Source of the DNA: SYFY01 sp031385325
Lineage (GTDB): Bacteria > Pseudomonadota > Gammaproteobacteria > Pseudomonadales > Azotimanducaceae
DNA: 64,000 bases
Direction of reading: 5' to 3'
Assembly: GCA_031385325.1 (NCBI GenBank)
Contig: JANNBJ010000006.1
Location: 3,065-67,064, forward strand
Shown here: piece by piece, positions 1 to 9,358 of the stretch
Layout: each line of letters starts with the position of its first letter
Numbering within the stretch: the first letter of the stretch is position 1
Translations under genes and position numbers: made by a program
The notes under the pieces: generated by a model
The model's database searches: none
What the model was told of the DNA's origin: nothing
The model's input: only the letters and a program-made list of their open reading frames with translations

Positions 1-783
1 GTACTCATCACACTCACTTCGCTGATGTACCTGGGCAGTCGTTACTTCGTCCAGAGTTCTTCAGCGGACCCCGCAGTGAAGGCAGTCGTTACCGATCTTG
101 CCGCACAATTGCGGCCTTCCCTCGATGACAACGAACACGAACTCGATACGCGGCAAGAGTCCTATGCGTCAGCGTTTCACTGGAACGCCGGTCTGATGAT
201 CGAGTCCTACACGTTTGTCCTGCCACTCTATCTGCTTCCGGACGCATTGATCATGATGCTGATCGGGATCGCACTGTTTCGGCTTGGCGTGCTGAACGCT
301 TCCCGCTCGGTGGCGTTCTACGCCAGGTTATGTGCGTACGGATTTGCCACAGGTCTGCTCATCAACGGCTATGAAGTGCAGCAAGCGGTCCACAACGAGT
401 TTGATATGACCAGTACGTTTGCCTACATGCTGCCCACCTACCACTTCGGCCGTTTAGGTATGGTGCTTGGTTATGTCGGTGGGGTCATGCTGATCTGCAA
501 GTTACTCTGGTCGCCTTCCCTGCGTGCAACTCTTGCCGCTACCGGACGCATGGCATTGACAAACTATCTCACGCAATCGCTGATCTGCATGCTGCTCTTC
601 ACAGGGGCGGGGCTTGGCCTTGTTGGCCAACTGGAACGCTGGATGCTCTATATCGTTGTTGTAGTCATATGGGTGTTACAACTCATGTGGAGCGTATGGT
701 GGCTCGGACGATTTCGTCAGGGTCCGATCGAATGGTTGTGGCGGGGTTTGACCTACAGCGAATGGCCGAGAAATCGGCGCTGA
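1..783 (+). CDS. DUF418 family membrane protein, C-terminal part
   Basis: The frame is open from the first base, so the 5' end lies outside the window; the first ATG inside is at 25. The visible 252 residues contain several hydrophobic segments and end in the pattern typical of DUF418/YeiB-like proteins, with GPIEWLWRGLTY near the C-terminus. Family members are multi-pass inner-membrane proteins, some thought to be transporters. The substrate cannot be told from the sequence. The family call rests on the conserved tail. Confidence 0.8.
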   Translation, partial: VLITLTSLMYLGSRYFVQSSSADPAVKAVVTDLAAQLRPSLDDNEHELDTRQESYASAFHWNAGLMIESYTFVLPLYLLPDALIMMLIGIALFRLGVLNASRSVAFYARLCAYGFATGLLINGYEVQQAVHNEFDMTSTFAYMLPTYHFGRLGMVLGYVGGVMLICKLLWSPSLRATLAATGRMALTNYLTQSLICMLLFTGAGLGLVGQLERWMLYIVVVVIWVLQLMWSVWWLGRFRQGPIEWLWRGLTYSEWPRNRR

Positions 784-860
784 AGGTCAAGCAGTCGAGT
801 TGTCGCTCTCGTCAAATACGAGTTGGCGGCACTTAATGGTAACCGGGAGGATGGTCTGAC

Positions 861-1304
861 ATGGTCGATGTGGATGAACTGAAATCGAAATACCTGAACC
901 TGGAATTTGCACGCAGCGATTTTGTTGTCCCTGCAGAAAACTCAGCGACGCTCGCTCGCCTCGCCGGCGAGACCCGCGCCGAGTACACCGATCCTGGTCA
1001 TCCGGATTTCGAGGTCTTTCCGGCGTACCTCGCCAGTCTCTCGGCGGGACGACACCTGCCTATCGACTTCCCCTCACTGGGTGGGTTACCTGTGGATGGT
1101 GGCAAGGCAGTAACCGCTCTCTTGCCGGTACCGGCTGGTGTTGCACTTAACGGCCGGACTCACCTGCATGACATCTACGCCAAAAGCGGTCGCTCGGGAC
1201 GAATGGTCTTTCTGGTCTCCCGCATGGAGATTTTTAACCAGGCAAACACTCTCCTGGCGTTATCCGACAGTCGAATGGTGATCCGGGAAAGAGTTGCATC
1301 ATGA
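861..1304 (+). CDS. FAS1-like/MaoC-type dehydratase N-terminal domain protein
   Basis: This 147-residue protein resembles the N-terminal hot-dog half of split (R)-hydratases such as mycobacterial HadA/HadC: an N-terminal helix region, then a segment around GRTHLHDIYAKSGRSG and a final strand ending in MVIRE. GGGAGGA lies about ten bases before the ATG. Its stop overlaps the next start (ATGA at 1301-1304), so the two are translationally coupled and probably form a heterodimer acting on a 3-hydroxyacyl- or enoyl-thioester. The catalytic Asp/His pair is expected in the partner. The substrate is unknown. Confidence 0.65.
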   Translation: MVDVDELKSKYLNLEFARSDFVVPAENSATLARLAGETRAEYTDPGHPDFEVFPAYLASLSAGRHLPIDFPSLGGLPVDGGKAVTALLPVPAGVALNGRTHLHDIYAKSGRSGRMVFLVSRMEIFNQANTLLALSDSRMVIRERVAS

Positions 1305-1717
1305 CAATTCAGCGCATGGCCGATCTCGAATTCGGCATGGAATTTGGTCCGTGGTCACCGAACACCGCACTCGAAAGCGCAAGCGCCGCCGCCAACGCAG
1401 TGGGTTGGACCAACGCCGCACGTTTCTCGAATCACGAAGGCGCACGCAAGGAAGGACATCCCGGAGCACTGGTACCCGGCGTTCTGGGCATGGGATTTCT
1501 CTGTGCATTGATTCATCGGGAAATACCGGCTGCAAAAATCCAGCACATCGACACGGTGTTTCGCGCCCCTCTGGTCGCCGATCAACCGTGCGAAGTCACC
1601 GCAGTGATCACCGATCTCGACACCGAACAGCGCACTGCGGAGCTTGATTTGCATATCAAGAACGCCGAAGGCGAAACCCGGATCTTTGGCACGGCGACTA
1701 TCTGCATGCCGTCGTAA
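1301..1717 (+). CDS. MaoC-like hot-dog dehydratase
   Basis: The protein has 138 residues and a hot-dog fold pattern: an N-terminal segment with FGPWSPN, a central glycine-rich helix region (residues about 47-64) and a C-terminal strand region. It looks like the HadB-type catalytic partner of the gene it overlaps by four bases. Together they would hydrate or dehydrate a CoA- or ACP-bound intermediate. The HadB-style D-x(4)-H spacing is not obvious by eye, so activity is not assured. Confidence 0.6.
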   Translation: MTIQRMADLEFGMEFGPWSPNTALESASAAANAVGWTNAARFSNHEGARKEGHPGALVPGVLGMGFLCALIHREIPAAKIQHIDTVFRAPLVADQPCEVTAVITDLDTEQRTAELDLHIKNAEGETRIFGTATICMPS

Positions 1718-1720
1718 CAA

Positions 1721-1757
1721 AGCGCGCCACGGTCCCGGTCACGTGATCTGGCGCGCT
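1721..1757. terminator. Hairpin between convergent genes
   Basis: AGCGCGCCA (1721-1729) pairs perfectly with TGGCGCGCT (1749-1757), a 9-bp stem with a 19-base loop. On the minus strand it is followed by TTTGTT. It sits between the convergent MaoC-like and NTF2-like genes and could serve both directions. Confidence 0.55.
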
Positions 1758-1778
1758 CTTGTCCGGTCCTGCTCGCTA

Positions 1779-2306
1779 CTACTCGGCCAGCATCGTGTAC
1801 ATCGGATCATCGGGATGGCGACTGCCACGTGCCAGTCCGTCGAACGGCGGGCCTTCGTTGATGGACGTAGCCTGGGTGTTCTGATTCCAGTCCATCAACA
1901 CCTGGCGGTGTTTGATCTTCCAGACGTTGCCTCGCTTTTCGAACCGGTCGAGATATCGTCCGAGATAGGTCATCTCAGTGCCTGATCCGTCTGTTTCGCG
2001 CCGGTAGTGATACGCGGTCACGTACGTTTCTACCTTGGCCTGACTACCACGAATGTCTGCCTGTATATTGGTGATGGTGTGCTGGGTCGCCCAATATCGC
2101 TTGATGCCAACCGGTAACGATTTGCAGAACTCGTGGGCGTTACCATTGAAGCCGCCATAGGCAACCGTTGAATCCGGCCAGTAACAGCCTTTGAGTGTCG
2201 CCTCGTCTGCCCGGTCGACACCACGACTGTGTTTGGCGAGCACATCCTGGATTGCCAGTCGATCACCGATCATTGCCAGATCAGGCACAGTTCCTGTTTC
2301 CATCAT
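1779..2306 (-). CDS. SnoaL/NTF2-like family protein
   Basis: The 175 residues look like the cone-shaped SnoaL/NTF2 fold: an N-terminal helix with DRLAIQDVLAKHSRGVDR, then strands including TQHTITNIQADI and the WKIKHRQVLMDW end strand. Relatives include scytalone dehydratase-like and bile-acid dehydratase-like enzymes, and many are uncharacterised. GAGGGG precedes two adjacent ATG codons (2306 and 2303); the second has the better spacing. The function is not predictable from this context. Confidence 0.7.
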   Translation of the reverse strand: MMETGTVPDLAMIGDRLAIQDVLAKHSRGVDRADEATLKGCYWPDSTVAYGGFNGNAHEFCKSLPVGIKRYWATQHTITNIQADIRGSQAKVETYVTAYHYRRETDGSGTEMTYLGRYLDRFEKRGNVWKIKHRQVLMDWNQNTQATSINEGPPFDGLARGSRHPDDPMYTMLAE

Positions 2307-2365
2307 TCACCCCTCAGGTTTGTTTCCAGCCTTAAATTAGCACCGCGATCAAGTCAAAGTCACAA

Positions 2366-2935
2366 TCAGCTCATCGGCTTGCGCGCAATCAACCGGGCAA
2401 GATTGACTGATCGACCATCCGGATCGACGACCTCTCCTTCGGTATCGTGCATGACAACGAGCTCAGATGCCGCTGTTCGCAATGCACCGGGAGCGGCGCG
2501 AAATCGCGGCCCAGCCGGCCCGACTTCGGCGAGACCACCCTGCAACAAGACCTCGCACACCAGCACGCCGCCGGGATACAGCGCATCGATCAACGCGGGC
2601 ACGAGGGTCAGATTGAAAAAGCGCATCTTCAGGATCAGATCAAAGCCGCCATCGAACGCGGGCAACCCACTGTCCAGATCATGGGCGATAACCTGGATCT
2701 GCGGCGTGTCTGCGAGTCGAGACAGCGCGACAGATGAGATGTCGAGTGCAGTCACCGAGTAGCCAAGACCATGCAGGAACCGCGCGTTGCGACCAGCGCC
2801 ACTGGCGACATCCAGCGCGCGTCCTCTTGGCAGGCGATCAATCCACTCGGCAACCAAGGCACTCGGATGCGTTCGCTGTTCGTATGCGCCATCCCGGTAT
2901 CGCTGATCCCATCGCTCTTGGTCGTCGTCACTCAT
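2366..2935 (-). CDS. Class I SAM-dependent methyltransferase
   Basis: The Rossmann methyltransferase motif I is clear (ALDVASGAGRN, residues 40-50), followed by the acidic end of strand 2 (TALDIS) and the DLI motif. The N-terminal WDQRYRDG is typical of TehB/UbiE-like methyltransferases of about 190 residues. The target is unknown. It lies upstream of the NTF2-like gene on the same strand, with a 59-base gap. Confidence 0.8.
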   Translation of the reverse strand: MSDDDQERWDQRYRDGAYEQRTHPSALVAEWIDRLPRGRALDVASGAGRNARFLHGLGYSVTALDISSVALSRLADTPQIQVIAHDLDSGLPAFDGGFDLILKMRFFNLTLVPALIDALYPGGVLVCEVLLQGGLAEVGPAGPRFRAAPGALRTAASELVVMHDTEGEVVDPDGRSVNLARLIARKPMS

Positions 2936-3014
2936 TGTTCTTCACGTCCTGATAAACAATGTACAAGTTTGCCGGTGTAAGCTCTCTTCATCGCCACCGG
3001 AGAATCAGACCATC

Positions 3015-3944
3015 GTGCCAGTCGACAACGATACTCAAGCCGTTCTGGATTTGCTGACAAAACTCGGCGCGCCAGATTTTTCAGCTCTCTCGGTGGAACA
3101 GGCTCGCTCCATGAGCCTGGCGCCTCCGCCGGCCGTACCAACCGCGGTACACCGCGTCGAAAATCGGGAAGTGCAGGGCTCACAATGTGCAATTCCGATC
3201 AGGATCTACCATCCCGAACCCGGCACCGCCACACGCGGGGCGCTGGTGTATTTTCATGGCGGCGGCTGGGTCATCGGCAATCTCGATAGCCACGATGAAA
3301 CCTGCCGGCGACTCTGTGTCGGCAGCGGCTCCATGGTCATCAGTGTCGCCTACAGGCTGGCGCCGGAAACACGCTATCCCGGTCCCATGATCGACTGCTA
3401 CGACGTCACTGCCTGGGCCGCTCGCGAAGCAAACAACCTGGGGATTGATGCTGGACGTATCGCGGTTGGCGGAGACAGCGCTGGTGGCAATCTCGCCGCC
3501 GCGGTCGCGCTCAAGGCTCGTGATCAGAACGGACCATCCATCTGCTTCCAGCTGCTCATCTACCCGGTGACCGATGCGAACTTCACAACCGGGTCGTACA
3601 CCGCCAATGCCAGCGGGTACTTCCTGACGCGATCAGGCATGCAATGGTTCTGGGATCACTACGTGCCGACAGCAGCCGGACGAAAAGAAGCCTACGCCGC
3701 ACCTGCTCAAGCCAAGGATCTGAAAGGACTTCCACCTGCGCTGGTGCTGACTGCAGAATTTGACCCGCTACGCGATGAGGGCGAAGCCTATGCTCGTGCC
3801 ATGCAAGCCGCCGGGGTGGAGGTTTCTCTCACCCGCTATGACGGCGTCGTGCACGGTTTTTTCGGTATGCACGCAACGGTCGCCAAAGCCGGTCTAGCAA
3901 CTGCCCAGGCCGCCAAGGCATTGAAACAACATCTCGGAGGTTGA
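3015..3944 (+). CDS. Alpha/beta hydrolase, hormone-sensitive-lipase-like esterase
   Basis: The protein has 309 residues with the HSL-family oxyanion motif HGGGW (81-85) and nucleophile motif GDSAGG (153-158, Ser155). The acid and base lie near FDPLRDEG and VVHGF at the C-terminus. It should hydrolyse short-chain carboxylic esters in the cytoplasm. The start is GTG. The next gene begins three bases after the stop, so the two are likely co-transcribed. Confidence 0.85.
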   Translation: MPVDNDTQAVLDLLTKLGAPDFSALSVEQARSMSLAPPPAVPTAVHRVENREVQGSQCAIPIRIYHPEPGTATRGALVYFHGGGWVIGNLDSHDETCRRLCVGSGSMVISVAYRLAPETRYPGPMIDCYDVTAWAAREANNLGIDAGRIAVGGDSAGGNLAAAVALKARDQNGPSICFQLLIYPVTDANFTTGSYTANASGYFLTRSGMQWFWDHYVPTAAGRKEAYAAPAQAKDLKGLPPALVLTAEFDPLRDEGEAYARAMQAAGVEVSLTRYDGVVHGFFGMHATVAKAGLATAQAAKALKQHLGG

Positions 3945-3946
3945 AC

Positions 3947-4900
3947 ATGCGTTACGACAACATCCTGCAGACCATCGGTAATACGCCAATCGTCCGCATC
4001 AACAAGCTGGCGCCCGCACACGTGACCATGTACGTGAAGGTGGAGTCCTTCAACCCACTCTCTTCGGTGAAGGATCGGCTGGCTTACGCCATCATCAAGG
4101 ATGCCCGCGATAGCGGTGCATTGAAGCCGGGCCAAACCGTCGTCGAAGCGACCTCGGGGAATACCGGCATCGCGCTGGCCATGGTCTGCGCCGCATTGGG
4201 ACATCCCTTCGTGGCGACCATGGTCGAGACATTTTCCATCGAGCGCCGCAAGATCATGCGAGCACTCGGCGCGAAGGTCATTCTCACACCCGCCGCAGAA
4301 CGTGGCAGCGGTATGGTCAAACGTGCTGCAGAACTCGCCGCCAAACACGGCTGGTTCCTGGCACGACAATTTGAAAATCCAGCCAATCCTGCCTATCACG
4401 CGCAGACGACCGGGCCGGAAATCCTCCGTGATTTTGCTGGCGACAGACTCGACTTCTGGGTCACCGGCTGGGGCACTGGCGGGACACTGTCCGGTGCGGG
4501 CCGAGTGCTGAAGGCCGCACGACCGGGGCTCAAGGTCATCGCCACTGAACCCGAGCAGGCTGCTTTGCTGTCTGGCGGTACTTTCAGCCCGCACAAGATT
4601 CAGGGGTGGACACCTGATTTCGTACCCGGCGTGCTGGATCGATCGATCGCGGATGACATCATTCTGGTGAACGAAAACGAGTCGATGGCCAACGCCTTGG
4701 CACTGGCTCAACAGGAAGGGATTTTTGTCGGGATATCCTCTGGGGCGACCTTCACCGCTGCCCTCAAGGTTGCGGCTACCGCTCCGGCAGGATCCGTCAT
4801 TCTTGCGATGCTGCCGGATACCGGAGAGCGCTACCTGTCGACTCCTTTGTTCGCCGGCATCAATGAGGGGTCCGATGACGAGTGGCTGGCCTCCCTTTAG
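3947..4900 (+). CDS. cysK: Cysteine synthase (O-acetylserine sulfhydrylase)
   Basis: This is a PLP fold-type II enzyme of 317 residues. The Schiff-base lysine is in SSVKDR (Lys42), the substrate loop is TSGNTG, and a CysK-like segment GTGGTLSG is followed by SPHKIQG, which favours CysK over CysM. It makes cysteine from O-acetylserine and sulfide. GGAGG at 3936-3940 sets the ATG at 3947; a TTG six bases earlier is less likely. Confidence 0.88.
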   Translation: MRYDNILQTIGNTPIVRINKLAPAHVTMYVKVESFNPLSSVKDRLAYAIIKDARDSGALKPGQTVVEATSGNTGIALAMVCAALGHPFVATMVETFSIERRKIMRALGAKVILTPAAERGSGMVKRAAELAAKHGWFLARQFENPANPAYHAQTTGPEILRDFAGDRLDFWVTGWGTGGTLSGAGRVLKAARPGLKVIATEPEQAALLSGGTFSPHKIQGWTPDFVPGVLDRSIADDIILVNENESMANALALAQQEGIFVGISSGATFTAALKVAATAPAGSVILAMLPDTGERYLSTPLFAGINEGSDDEWLASL

Positions 4901-5010
4901 CCCATCAGTGTTATAGCTAATGCGAGGTTCAGAAACAGACCCACCAGCACCAGCGTGATCATCGTATTGCGAGTTTTAATTTGCACGGGCCTCTCCGCTG
5001 GCGACTGCAT
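4897..5010 (-). CDS. Possible 37-residue single-pass membrane protein
   Basis: A short ORF convergent with cysteine synthase (four-base overlap) encodes a charged N-terminus (SPAERPVQIKTRN) followed by one hydrophobic helix of about 20 residues ending in TLMG. No good ribosome binding site is visible before the ATG at 5010. A second ATG lies at 4965, just before the hydrophobic part. It is plausible as a real small protein but could be chance. Confidence 0.3.
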   Translation of the reverse strand: MQSPAERPVQIKTRNTMITLVLVGLFLNLALAITLMG

Positions 5011-5086
5011 TTGATCTAGAGCCAGCAGGTTAGGCCGCGCGCAAACCAAACAACGACTACGTGCAGGTAAACGGAGGTATCCGTAA

Positions 5087-6535
5087 ATGATCGACGTGTT
5101 TGCAACAGCAACGGCGCATCTGGCACACCTCGCCAAGGGCGACTACTCCGCCGCGGAACTACTCGAAGCACACCTGGCACAGGTGGATGCCCACAACGGT
5201 CGCATTAACGCCCTGGTGTGGCAGGATCGGGATCGAGCTCGTAAACACGCCGCTGACAGTCAGAACAAGCCAAGCCCGGCGCAGCCACTCGCGGGTCTGT
5301 CTATGACCATCAAGGAGTCCTTCAACGTCTCTGGTGCACCCACGACCTGGGGCATACCGACCTTTCGCAAGAACATCGCCACCGGTAACGCGGTCGTCGT
5401 CGAACGAATGCAGGCAGCCGGAGCGATTGTCTACGGCAAGACCAACGTGCCCATGAACCTGGCGGACTTCCAGAGCTACAACGACATCTACGGGCAGACC
5501 AACAACCCCTGGAACATCAATCGCTCTCCCGGGGGATCATCGGGTGGTTCGGGTGCCTCGCTGGCCGCCGGCTTTGCGGCGATGGAGATCGGCTCCGATA
5601 TCGGTGGCTCGATCCGTACACCCGCGCACTTCAACGGTGTTTTTGGCCACAAGCCGACCTGGGGCCTCGTGCCCTGTCGCGGCCACGCCCTTCCAGGCGC
5701 CATCGCTGAACCGGATATCGCCGTGGTGGGTCCATTGGCCCGTTCGGCATTTGATCTTGAACTGATGATGGACGTGCTCGCAGGGCCGGACGCTCTGGAC
5801 AAGGGAATACGGTACACCCTCAAAGGCCTGCCTTACCGGGATCTGGCGCGGCTTCGTGTTGCGGTTTGGGCGGACGATGCCGTGTCTCCCGTATCTCGTG
5901 AAACACAGGCACGTGTTTTGAAGGTCGCCGACGCACTGGCTCAAGCGGGCGCATCTGTGAACTACGAAGCGCGTCCAGACTTTGGGGCACAACACAGCCA
6001 CACCGTGTACTCAGCGTTGTTGTGGTCAATCATGGCGACTGGTCTGGCGGAATCCGAGTACACCGCACTGCAAAGCGTCGCGGCACAGATACCCCACGGC
6101 GCAAATGCGCCAGGCAGCCAGTTTCCGAAATACTCAACGCTCACCCATCGTGATTGGCTGCGTTACAACAATCAGCGCGCTCATCTGCGATGGGCATGGC
6201 ATGAGTTCTTTCAGAGTTTCGACATTCTCCTCGCGCCACAAACCCCTACCTCGGCATTTCCACATGATCACAGCGATCAGATGCACCGAATATTGAACGT
6301 GGACGGGAGTTCGCATCCTTACATGGAGCAGATTTTCTGGGCCGGATTGACCGGAATTTCCCACCTTCCTTCGACGGTGATTCCCACCGGCCCGGACAAT
6401 GAGGGTTTACCGATTGGTGTGCAGATCATCGGTGACGCCTGGGACGATCGCCTGACGATTCAGGTTGCTCAGGAACTGGAGCGGCAGGGTTTTCGCTTCA
6501 CCCCACCGCCAGCTTTTGCGTCACAAACGAACTAA
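5087..6535 (+). CDS. Amidase signature family amidase
   Basis: The 482-residue protein carries the full amidase-signature triad: Lys76 in MTIKES, cis-Ser151 in GGSSGGS, and the nucleophile Ser175 in GSDIGGSIR. The 24-residue spacing of the two serines fits the family. It hydrolyses an amide R-CO-NH2, substrate unknown. GGAGG lies about a dozen bases before the ATG. It ends by overlapping the convergent amidohydrolase by four bases. GatA is less likely because no gatB or gatC is near. Confidence 0.88.
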   Translation: MIDVFATATAHLAHLAKGDYSAAELLEAHLAQVDAHNGRINALVWQDRDRARKHAADSQNKPSPAQPLAGLSMTIKESFNVSGAPTTWGIPTFRKNIATGNAVVVERMQAAGAIVYGKTNVPMNLADFQSYNDIYGQTNNPWNINRSPGGSSGGSGASLAAGFAAMEIGSDIGGSIRTPAHFNGVFGHKPTWGLVPCRGHALPGAIAEPDIAVVGPLARSAFDLELMMDVLAGPDALDKGIRYTLKGLPYRDLARLRVAVWADDAVSPVSRETQARVLKVADALAQAGASVNYEARPDFGAQHSHTVYSALLWSIMATGLAESEYTALQSVAAQIPHGANAPGSQFPKYSTLTHRDWLRYNNQRAHLRWAWHEFFQSFDILLAPQTPTSAFPHDHSDQMHRILNVDGSSHPYMEQIFWAGLTGISHLPSTVIPTGPDNEGLPIGVQIIGDAWDDRLTIQVAQELERQGFRFTPPPAFASQTN

Positions 6536-8238
6536 CGCCCGCCGCGAACAAGCTGCCCAGGAAGCGCGCCAGTGTGTTCGCCGTTCGTGAAGATCGGCTG
6601 ACCACGCTTGATGATGTGCTGATAGCCTTCAACCCGCTGCACCAATCGTCGTCCGCCGGCCGGCAGGTCATGGATCGCTTCTGGTCGCGCCAACTGCAGG
6701 CGCTCGAAGTCGATGACATTGATGTCTGCAAGCTTGCCGGGTGCCAGCAAACCACGATCCTCCATGCCATAAGCCAGTGCGGTGTCCCGGGACAGTTTTC
6801 GAACGAGGAACTCGAGGGGCATGCGCTCACCCTTGGTTCGATCTCGACCCCAGTGCGTCATGATGAAGGTCGCCATTCCCGCATCGGCAATGACACCGCA
6901 GTGCGCGCCACCATCTGACAAGCCGAACAACACGTTCGGATGCTCCATGGACGTACGGAAATTGTCGAAGTTATAAGTGTGGTATCCACCCAGTGGTTGA
7001 TAGAACAGTTCGCGGCCATCGTGCTCAAGCAACAGGTCATACATCACTTCAAAGCCGGTTCGGCCCTGGGTGGCTGCAATACCAGCCACACTGTCTTCAC
7101 GATTGGGTTCGTAGTTGGGTTTGTCGCCCAGCGGGAACACCTGCCACAACAGCTGATCGAGAGGTACACCAAGCATCGTCATCGCGATGCCACTCGTTTC
7201 GCCGAGGATTTTTGCTCGCATTCCCGGTTGTCGCATGCGCGCGACCTTGGCTGCCAGAGGCAGGTCTGCAAGCTCACTCTGGAAGCTTGGATGGCGGACG
7301 AAAACATGGAAGCTCGACTGCAAACCGTGCAGAACACCCGTAGGTCTGCCGGCCATCTGTGGGCGAACCTCGAAACCCTCTCGTCGTGCATCTTCAGCGA
7401 TGTGATACATCTTGTTGCCTTCATAGGCCGCTGCTGAAGTCGCGACCAGCGTGACGGGTCGGCCGGTCTGCTTGATGAATGATTTCACCCATGCCCACTC
7501 ATCATCACCACCCAGGTGATCCGACACCAGCTCAAAGACGCCATGCTTGAGTCCTTTCATCGCCAGACCAAGTGCCAGCATCTCGTCACCACCAGCAAAC
7601 GTGCCGGGCACATGAACGCCTTTCTTGTCAGTGTGCAACCAGGTACGCGAACTGGAGAACCCGAGAGCGCCCGCCAGCATGCCGCTGCGCACCTCATCCT
7701 GCATCGCCTGCAGTTCTGCGACGGTCGGTGTGGCATCCCGATCATTGCAGCGCTCACCCATGACATAGGCACGCACGGACCCGTGTGGCACCTGTGCTCC
7801 CACATCGATGGTGCGTGGTTTGCGGTCCAGTGCGTCCAAATATTGTGCGAACGACTCCCACTGCCAGTCGATCCCTTCGGCTAGCGCCGCGCCCGGAATG
7901 TCTTCGACTCCTTCCATGAGTTCGATCAGGAATTGATGGGCATCAGGACGAACAGGAGCGAACCCGACTCCACAGTTGCCCATCACCGCAGTGGTCACTC
8001 CATGCCAGCTCGATGGCGCCAATAGCGAATCCCAGGTGGCCTGGCCGTCATAGTGTGTGTGGACATCAACCCAGCCTGGTGTGACCAGCGCACCGTTTGC
8101 GTTGATGGTGGCTCTTGCTGAACCCGAGATCTTTCCCACCTCCACAATATGATCGCCCTGTATGGCGATATCGGCTGTCCGCGGGGCATCCCCGGATCCA
8201 TCAATGACCGTGCCACCCTTGATGATGAGATCGTGCAT
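6532..8238 (-). CDS. D-aminoacylase/N-acyl-D-amino-acid deacylase family amidohydrolase
   Basis: This metal-dependent TIM-barrel amidohydrolase of 568 residues has the metal motif H-T-H (residues 60-62) and the GNCGVGFAP segment characteristic of the D-aminoacylase subfamily. A small beta domain is built from the N- and C-termini. AAGAGG eight to thirteen bases upstream favours the ATG at 8238 over a longer form from 8274. It probably deacylates N-acyl-D-amino acids or related compounds. Together with the facing amidase it suggests amide scavenging. Confidence 0.82.
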   Translation of the reverse strand: MHDLIIKGGTVIDGSGDAPRTADIAIQGDHIVEVGKISGSARATINANGALVTPGWVDVHTHYDGQATWDSLLAPSSWHGVTTAVMGNCGVGFAPVRPDAHQFLIELMEGVEDIPGAALAEGIDWQWESFAQYLDALDRKPRTIDVGAQVPHGSVRAYVMGERCNDRDATPTVAELQAMQDEVRSGMLAGALGFSSSRTWLHTDKKGVHVPGTFAGGDEMLALGLAMKGLKHGVFELVSDHLGGDDEWAWVKSFIKQTGRPVTLVATSAAAYEGNKMYHIAEDARREGFEVRPQMAGRPTGVLHGLQSSFHVFVRHPSFQSELADLPLAAKVARMRQPGMRAKILGETSGIAMTMLGVPLDQLLWQVFPLGDKPNYEPNREDSVAGIAATQGRTGFEVMYDLLLEHDGRELFYQPLGGYHTYNFDNFRTSMEHPNVLFGLSDGGAHCGVIADAGMATFIMTHWGRDRTKGERMPLEFLVRKLSRDTALAYGMEDRGLLAPGKLADINVIDFERLQLARPEAIHDLPAGGRRLVQRVEGYQHIIKRGQPIFTNGEHTGALPGQLVRGGR

Positions 8239-8356
8239 GACAAAAACCTCTTGACTGAGTGATTCCTGATGCATTGAAGGCTAATCGCCTACGCGTGCAT
8301 TGTCGATTCGCGCGTAGGCAAACAGGGAAACCTCTGGCTGTCGAAAACCCCGACCG

Positions 8357-8770
8357 ATGGACAATAGCGGCATGACGACTCTTACCACCACACTCGGATT
8401 GGCCTGGATCGCACTGAGCTCGGTGTTCAAATGCGATTTGCCTGGCGAACCCGTGTTGTTCTCGGATCGGCCCTGCCAGAACGCCGTTATCGTTGAGCTT
8501 AAAGATGTTCCCAAGGTGCAAAGCATTGCGCTCACCGATTCAGACCTCGGTACTCTCCGCGGTGATGAACGACAATCGCCGTCCAATCGATCCCGCCCGC
8601 GATTGCAAAAGGCAAAGCCGGGCAAATCTCGAACCCAGGTATGCGCCGATGCCAGGATCGAACTGCGCTCAGTGCAAATGCGTCGACGCAAGGGATATTC
8701 GCTGGCGGAAGGTGTGCAATTGGCCAGTCAGGCACAAAAATTCAAGGACACAATTCGCGCAAACTGTTAG
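8357..8770 (+). CDS. DUF4124-like secreted small protein
   Basis: The 137-residue ORF has a hydrophobic N-terminus (best from the second ATG at 8372) followed by FKCDLPGEPVLFSDRPC, the pattern of the DUF4124 domain (a Tyr/Phe-Lys-Cys start, then S-D-x-P-C). The rest is basic. Family members are short exported proteins of unknown role. No convincing ribosome binding site decides between the two starts. Confidence 0.55.
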   Translation: MDNSGMTTLTTTLGLAWIALSSVFKCDLPGEPVLFSDRPCQNAVIVELKDVPKVQSIALTDSDLGTLRGDERQSPSNRSRPRLQKAKPGKSRTQVCADARIELRSVQMRRRKGYSLAEGVQLASQAQKFKDTIRANC

Positions 8771-8853
8771 GGCCGGTCTACGCCTGTAGCAGAACGAAAG
8801 GCCCGACCGATTGATGAGGTTGCGGGTTTCATCGCCACCACTTAGGCGAGACG

Positions 8854-9279
8854 TCAGCGGATCTGCACCGCTTTTCCCGCCTTGGTAATGGTGGTGACTT
8901 TAAACAGCTCAACCACGATCCCGGCGCCGACCATGTTCGGATCAAAGTGCCGTTCGATGGGATGCATCTCGTCGTATATTCGCTGACGCTCCTGCACGTC
9001 TATAACCACACGCGCCCGTCCTTCGAGAGTGCAATACACACGATCGGCGATATCACCGTAGATAAACGCCAGGTCAGGTCTGGTTGGCAACGTGCGCATG
9101 AGCGCGCTATCAGGATTTCGCGCCCAGATGGCGAGGGAATCCGGGGTATGGAAGTGCGTGCTTCCATAGAAGGAGATGTGGGGTTTGCCGTGTTCGTCCA
9201 CATACGCGGCAGTTAGTGTCTTCAAACTGTTGAGCGCGCCGTTGATACGATCACGAATATCGTCGCTGATGCTGATCAC
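8854..9279 (-). CDS. Pyridoxamine 5'-phosphate oxidase-like flavoprotein
   Basis: The protein has 141 residues with a split-barrel FMN-binding pattern (LAIWARNPDSALMRTL, LAFIYGDIADRVYCTLEGRA). Family members are FMN- or F420-dependent oxidoreductases or stress proteins. Start GTG is supported by AAGGAG six bases upstream. It is too short and lacks the substrate residues of true PdxH, so a specific role is not assigned. Confidence 0.7.
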   Translation of the reverse strand: MISISDDIRDRINGALNSLKTLTAAYVDEHGKPHISFYGSTHFHTPDSLAIWARNPDSALMRTLPTRPDLAFIYGDIADRVYCTLEGRARVVIDVQERQRIYDEMHPIERHFDPNMVGAGIVVELFKVTTITKAGKAVQIR

Positions 9280-9358
9280 GAGTTACTCCTTGGCCAAATT
9301 CTGCTCGAACAGCGTAACCGCTGAACTTCACTGTGAACAATCCTTGAACCCGCCCGGG

